A stretch of DNA of 64,000 nucleotides, from positions 42,590-106,589 of the forward strand of contig JAKADM010000006.1 of the NCBI GenBank assembly GCA_021820525.1, written 5' to 3'. A model generated the notes under the pieces. That model searched no databases. It was not told where the DNA came from and saw nothing but the letters and a program-made list of their open reading frames with translations. The DNA comes from Thermoplasmata archaeon. Lineage in GTDB: Archaea > Thermoplasmatota > Thermoplasmata > Thermoplasmatales > Thermoplasmataceae. Below, in pieces: positions 59,967-64,000 of the stretch (position 1 is the first letter of the stretch; each line of letters starts with the position of its first letter). A program made the position numbers and the translations under genes.

Positions 59967-61181
59967 ATGGAAAACGAGTTTGAAATTACGGGTGTAAAGT
60001 TAAGGACCATACTGGATTCAAGAGGAAACAGGACAGTTGAAGCTGAAATTGAACTTAACTCAGGTTTTAAGGGCATATCTTCAGCCCCGGCAGGTGCAAG
60101 CACGGGAGCAACAGAGGTTATTCCGTTTCATAATGGAAACGTTAAGGAAAGCATTGACTTTTTCAATAAGAATTTAAGAAATTCCGTAATAGGTTTCAAT
60201 GCTCTAAATCAGTCAGGTTTTGACAGCCTTTTAAAATCAATGGATGGCACAGACAACTTCTCCAATCTTGGGGGAAATGTTGCCACTGCCCTGTCCATGG
60301 CAGTTGCAAAGGCAGTTGCAAATCATCTTAATATCCCCCTTTACAGATATGCAGGTGGGAATTTCAGGCCAAAACTTCCAAAACCAATTGGAAATGTGAT
60401 CGGTGGGGGAAAGCATGCAATAAACGGTACAACAATTCAGGAGTTTCTGGTTTCAAATGATGCCCATTCATTTCTCGAGGCAATCGAAATAAATGCAATG
60501 GTACACAAAAGAATAGGAGAAATTGCCAAGGGCATATTCAAGGATGTCAGCATAGGTGTGGGCGATGAGAGGGCCTGGGTTCTTTCAGTGGATGATACCA
60601 AGGCAATGGAAATTTTAAAGCAGGCAGCAGATGAAATATCCAAAAAGAGAAATGTGAATATTGTTCTGGGAATGGATGCCGCTGCTTCAAGTTTTTATGA
60701 GAACGGTAAATATGTTTATCGCAAGGAAACACTTTCAAGGGATCAGCAGATCGATTATATGATAAATGCCCACAGGGAATTTGGATTCAAATACATTGAG
60801 GACCCAATGGACGAGACAGACTTTGAGGGCCATGGAAGGATTACTGAAGCCATAGGGAAGGAATGCCTCATTGTTGGTGATGATCTATACACAACAAATT
60901 CAAAGAGGATAAGGGAAGGAATAGCTAAAAAGGCAACCAATGGTGTACTCATAAAAGTAAATCAGATAGGAACACTTACGGATACATGGGATGCAGTTAA
61001 AACTGCGACGGAAGCCTCAATGAAGAATGTTATTTCCCACAGAAGCGGAGAAACAACAGATGATTTTATTGCCCATCTTTCTGTTGCATTTTCATCGGAA
61101 TATATAAAAAGCGGTACAATTGGCGGAGAGAGGCTGGCAAAGCTAAATGAACTTGTGAGGATTCAGGAAGATCTTGAATGA
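59967..61181 (+). CDS. eno: Enolase
   Basis: Interconverts 2-phosphoglycerate and phosphoenolpyruvate. The 404-residue protein shows the archaeal enolase order: [13 protein letters not shown] near 14, [12 protein letters not shown] near 36-47, GMDAAASSF (metal Asp) near 233, IEDPMDETD (Glu ligand) near 276, VGDDLYTTN (Asp ligand) near 306, [13 protein letters not shown] (catalytic Lys) near 331, and [17 protein letters not shown] near 359-375. Slightly shorter than the 430 or so usual, but no motif is missing. It overlaps diphthine synthase by 4 nt. Confidence 0.96.
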   Translation: MENEFEITGVKLRTILDSRGNRTVEAEIELNSGFKGISSAPAGASTGATEVIPFHNGNVKESIDFFNKNLRNSVIGFNALNQSGFDSLLKSMDGTDNFSNLGGNVATALSMAVAKAVANHLNIPLYRYAGGNFRPKLPKPIGNVIGGGKHAINGTTIQEFLVSNDAHSFLEAIEINAMVHKRIGEIAKGIFKDVSIGVGDERAWVLSVDDTKAMEILKQAADEISKKRNVNIVLGMDAAASSFYENGKYVYRKETLSRDQQIDYMINAHREFGFKYIEDPMDETDFEGHGRITEAIGKECLIVGDDLYTTNSKRIREGIAKKATNGVLIKVNQIGTLTDTWDAVKTATEASMKNVISHRSGETTDDFIAHLSVAFSSEYIKSGTIGGERLAKLNELVRIQEDLE

Positions 61182-61957
61182 TTCTTCACATAATGGGCTC
61201 TGGCCTCAGAGGGATAAGATCCTTAACAACTGAAGAAATTAATGTTGTGAAGAAATGTGAAAGGATCTTTGTTGATTCCTATACATCTATCTTTCCGGAC
61301 AGTTTTGTTGACGATTTCCATAATCTTTCAGGAAAGGACTTTATTTTTTTGACAAGGGAAAATATAGAATCCTTTTCTTTCCTGAGGGATAAGGGTGAAA
61401 ATATTGCACTGATTGTTTCAGGAGACCCGTTTATGTCCACAACCCATTTCTCTATTTTGAGAGAATGCAGGAATTTGGGTATTGAAGTAAAGATATATGA
61501 GAATGCATCCATAATCGGAACCATTCCTGGAAGGACAGGCCTTTCCCCATACAGGACAGGCACGGTTGTTTCCATACCAAAGATTGATCAAAACTTTATT
61601 CCCGTAAGCCCATTGAAAAAGATTCTGGAAAACAGGAAGAACAAACTTCACTCAACAATCCTTATTGATCTGAGTGGTGGAAAAAATCTGAGTGGCCATG
61701 AGGTGAGAGATATCTTTGAAAGGATGATGGAAAAATCCGGTGAATATGGTATAATGGAAATGCCATCCATAATTATTGAAAGGGCAGGATGGCCGGAGGA
61801 GAGGGCCTGCCTGAATCGTCTTGGTGATAACCTTAACAGGGATTTGATGAGCCCCTATGCTATTGTGATTCCTTCGGAACCGGATTACAATGAACTGGAA
61901 AATATGAAAATAGTTTTTGGTGAGGAAAGAACCAAAAGCATACTGGGAATAATTTAA
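61178..61957 (+). CDS. dph5: Diphthine synthase
   Basis: SAM-dependent methyltransferase that trimethylates the modified histidine of elongation factor 2, the second step of diphthamide synthesis. The 259-residue protein has the tetrapyrrole-methylase-like fold: N-terminal HIMGSGL, then [15 protein letters not shown] near 85-99, [20 protein letters not shown] near 111-130 (SAM site), and TILIDLSG near 163. Length fits archaeal Dph5. ATG overlaps the enolase stop by 4 nt, making eno-dph5 a coupled pair. Confidence 0.93.
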   Translation: MILHIMGSGLRGIRSLTTEEINVVKKCERIFVDSYTSIFPDSFVDDFHNLSGKDFIFLTRENIESFSFLRDKGENIALIVSGDPFMSTTHFSILRECRNLGIEVKIYENASIIGTIPGRTGLSPYRTGTVVSIPKIDQNFIPVSPLKKILENRKNKLHSTILIDLSGGKNLSGHEVRDIFERMMEKSGEYGIMEMPSIIIERAGWPEERACLNRLGDNLNRDLMSPYAIVIPSEPDYNELENMKIVFGEERTKSILGII

Positions 61958-61984
61958 TAGAAATGTAGCAATCAAGAATATTAA

Positions 61985-63193
61985 ATGGACAGAAAGGTTT
62001 TTTATTTAAGCGTTGCAAGATTTATAAGAGTTGTGGGGAGGATGTCCACATTCATATTTCTGCCCATCATATTTGTTAACGTTTATGATTTAAGTCTTTT
62101 AGATACTGGCGTTATTACTGCCGCTGCCACAGCGGTTATGGCCGTAATACAGTACTTTTCAGGACCATGGTCTGACAGGTTTGGCCGGAAGTTCTTCCTT
62201 GAAGTTATTCCGTTCTTTACGGCGATAGCATATTTTGCACTCTTCTGGGCTGTGGGCTATTCCCACAGCCTCCCATATATGATAACATTCTGGCTCTCAA
62301 CCATGTTTCTTGCATCTCTCCAGTTTCCGGCCATACAGGCCTCAGTGGCAGATCTCACAGCAGCATCAGACAGGCTTGCGGGATATACCTACGTAAGGGT
62401 CTTTGCCAATCTGGGAGCGGCCATAGGGCCAATGATAGGGGCATTCCTTTCAGTATATGGCTTCCAGTGGATATTTTTCATTGCAGGGATTACAAGTGTC
62501 TTTGAAGGATTTCTCCTTTATTTTGCCGTGGGCGAAACATTTTCGGGAAAGAAGAGGATGAAGGGGTTCAGGCCATTAAATTCGGAAAAATTCTCAATGA
62601 ACCGATTTCTGATATTTTTTACACTGGCAGGTATACTGTTTGGTTTTGCCATAAGGCAGACCGGCCCTGCCTTTACCCTTTACATATTTGACCTCAGGGG
62701 CATTTCAATCATAACCGTAGGTATTATTTACAGTATGAACGGCCTTCTTGTTGTTCTATTGCAGGTGCCCATTTTCCGCCTGATGAAGAGCATGGGAAAC
62801 GTCATGGCATGGAGGGCCTTTGGAACGCTGGTTTATGCAATTTCATTCCTGCTCCTTGTCATAATATCCGGAGAACTATCCTTCCTGTTCATTATGGGAT
62901 TGATAACCATTGGTGAAGATTTCTCTTCACCCACAACCCAGACCATATTGATGGAGGTTGCACCGGAATCCATGAGGGGAGACTATGTGGGAAAATATTC
63001 ATTCATAACAAGCTTCGGCAGGATTGCCGGTACCATAGTTGGACTTGGGCTCCTTCAATATTTCTATTCTGAGGCATCCATATTCTGGCTAATCATATCA
63101 GTTCTTACCTTCATATCAGCATTCTGGTTCTTCTCCATGGCACCTTCCTTCCTCAAGGCAAGGACACAGATTTCAAACCCCATGGAATCCTAA
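61985..63193 (+). CDS. Major facilitator superfamily transporter
   Basis: A 402-residue membrane protein with twelve predicted helices in two halves and a cytoplasmic loop in the middle (SGKKRMKGFRPLNSEKF). Motif A between helices 2 and 3 reads GPWSDRFGRKF, the MFS hallmark. DUF-like relatives are drug or metabolite exporters; the substrate cannot be assigned. ATG at 61985 is preceded by TATA-like AATAATTTAATAG about 30 nt upstream, so it may be leaderless. Monocistronic, followed 31 bp later by the PEBP gene. Confidence 0.88.
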   Translation: MDRKVFYLSVARFIRVVGRMSTFIFLPIIFVNVYDLSLLDTGVITAAATAVMAVIQYFSGPWSDRFGRKFFLEVIPFFTAIAYFALFWAVGYSHSLPYMITFWLSTMFLASLQFPAIQASVADLTAASDRLAGYTYVRVFANLGAAIGPMIGAFLSVYGFQWIFFIAGITSVFEGFLLYFAVGETFSGKKRMKGFRPLNSEKFSMNRFLIFFTLAGILFGFAIRQTGPAFTLYIFDLRGISIITVGIIYSMNGLLVVLLQVPIFRLMKSMGNVMAWRAFGTLVYAISFLLLVIISGELSFLFIMGLITIGEDFSSPTTQTILMEVAPESMRGDYVGKYSFITSFGRIAGTIVGLGLLQYFYSEASIFWLIISVLTFISAFWFFSMAPSFLKARTQISNPMES

Positions 63194-63224
63194 AAAATAT
63201 TAACCCACGATCCTATTAGCCTTC

Positions 63225-63689
63225 ATGACATTTGAGATTCAGGTTGATGGGATAAAATACGGCGAAAGGATACCTGACAGATTTACGTGCAAGGGGGAGA
63301 ATATTTCTCCTGAAATCAAGTGGAAAGATGCGCCTGCATCCTCAAAGGAACTGGTTTTATTTCTTGATGATCCCGATGCGCCAAGGGGGAATTTTGTGCA
63401 CTGGGTCATAACAGGAATTTCACCTGCTGCAGGTTCTCTCCATGAAAATGTGGAAAAGGTTCAGAAAACATCAGAGGGATGGATTCAGCTCAAAAATGAT
63501 TTCGGCAACTTTGGATATGGTGGTCCATGCCCTCCAGCCAGTCAGGTGCACAGATACGTATTCACCCTTTATGCCCTTGTGTCTCCCCTGTCTGAAAGTG
63601 ACAGGGATGACAGGGAAAAGTTAAGAAAACTGTGCGAGATAAGAATGGTTAAAAAGGTAACATGGATATTCCCGTATGGAAAAAAGTGA
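63225..63689 (+). CDS. YbhB/YbcL-type phosphatidylethanolamine-binding (Raf-kinase-inhibitor-like) protein
   Basis: A 154-residue cytoplasmic PEBP-fold protein. The anion-binding pocket is complete: DDPDAPRGNFVHWVITGI near 48-65, FGNFGYGGPCPP near 91-102, and HRYVFTLYAL near 107-116. Bacterial and archaeal YbhB proteins are widespread but of unknown role. ATG at 63225 follows a TATA-like AAAAATATTAACC about 30 nt upstream. Its stop lies 13 nt past the ATG of the nucleotidyltransferase gene. Confidence 0.92.
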   Translation: MTFEIQVDGIKYGERIPDRFTCKGENISPEIKWKDAPASSKELVLFLDDPDAPRGNFVHWVITGISPAAGSLHENVEKVQKTSEGWIQLKNDFGNFGYGGPCPPASQVHRYVFTLYALVSPLSESDRDDREKLRKLCEIRMVKKVTWIFPYGKK

Positions 63690-64000
63690 ACCTCCATTTA
63701 TCATTCTGGTAATGGCGGGTGGGACAGGCTCCAGAATGGATTTCCCGGACAAGGGCATTCTCATGGTCCAGGGAAAAACCCTGATCCAGAGGAATCTGGA
63801 TATTCTTTCAAAATATTCGGATAAGATATACATTTCCGTTTCTGACAAAACAGGGATTACTGAAAAAATGTACAGGGACAAATATGAAATAATAAGGACG
63901 CCCGGTCAGGGATATCCCTCAGACCTTGAATATTCCATGAAATATATGGACAAATATCCAGTGCTTACTGTTGCTTCAGATCTTTATTTTGAAGATACAA
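63676..64000 (+). CDS. CobY/MobA-like nucleotidyltransferase, N-terminal part (partial)
   Basis: ATG at 63676 overlaps the PEBP stop; the frame is open to the window end, so the 3' end is missing (108 codons seen). The N-terminus has the NTP-binding loop MAGGTGSRMDFPDKGI with the 'K' of the GTP-binding motif, followed by LIQRNLDIL and VLTVASDLYF, the metal-binding Asp. This fits archaeal CobY (GTP:adenosylcobinamide-phosphate guanylyltransferase) or MobA-like enzymes; CobY is favoured because of the short P-loop and context, but the call is uncertain without the C-terminus. Confidence 0.75.
   Translation, partial: MEKSEPPFIILVMAGGTGSRMDFPDKGILMVQGKTLIQRNLDILSKYSDKIYISVSDKTGITEKMYRDKYEIIRTPGQGYPSDLEYSMKYMDKYPVLTVASDLYFEDT

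Overview
The window reads as chromosomal DNA of a euryarchaeon of the order Thermoplasmatales (Thermoplasma, Ferroplasma, Picrophilus and Cuniculiplasma relatives). The grounds are an archaeal gene set (Rpo7, Spt4, eS24, eS31, GTP-dependent dephospho-CoA kinase, NMD3, LonB, Cgi121, Dph5, Lhr, bifunctional glucose/mannose-6-phosphate isomerase), many TATA boxes about 25 nt upstream of the start codon (leaderless transcripts), frequent TTG and GTG starts, moderately AT-rich DNA, and a nucleoside/sugar kinase of the type known from Thermoplasma. No rRNA, tRNA or CRISPR array was found. Genes are dense and often overlap by 4 nt.

Layout. 1-8.2 kb holds the end of NMD3, an arginine deiminase, PGI/PMI, RqcH, the rpo7-spt4-DPCK-rps24e-rps27ae information-processing operon, DUF2175 and DUF763. 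8.4-13.5 kb is one very large Lhr-type helicase. 13.6-26.8 kb mixes regulators, exported proteins, an alcohol dehydrogenase, a MoeB-like E1, a PadR-ABC exporter operon, a TauE/DsrE pair and a heme-oxygenase-like diiron protein. 26.9-32.7 kb is a tightly packed minus-strand run: DUF211, VIT1/CCC1-like, a polytopic membrane protein, FAH-family hydrolase, an unrecognised protein and a HerA/conjugative-type ATPase with a nuclease-like C-terminal domain. 33-37.7 kb carries CinA-like, a GlmS isomerase-like protein, membrane proteins and a glycosyltransferase.

37.7-40.7 kb is a phospho-signalling triad: von Willebrand A protein, PP2C-type phosphatase and an atypical protein kinase, the TerY-P arrangement best known from bacteria. 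40.7-43.7 kb is the one clearly accessory, decayed stretch: AT-rich, with an FkbM methyltransferase, a broken IS5-type transposase and inverted repeats. It is followed by a UvrD helicase fused to a RecB-type nuclease, overlapping a lycopene cyclase gene. With crtB, crtI and crtZ on the other strand this gives a predicted route from geranylgeranyl diphosphate to zeaxanthin.

50-55.3 kb is a MoxR/DUF58/DUF4129-like membrane operon. 55.4-64 kb is housekeeping: PH-like/zinc-ribbon protein, LonB, Cgi121, PfkB kinase, gamma-carbonic anhydrase, enolase, diphthine synthase, MFS transporter, PEBP protein and the start of a CobY/MobA-like nucleotidyltransferase. The most promising candidates for undescribed biology are the HerA-nuclease fusion with its partner and the archaeal TerY-P-like triad. 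Several small ORFs (32-58 codons) with good translation or promoter signals are also reported.
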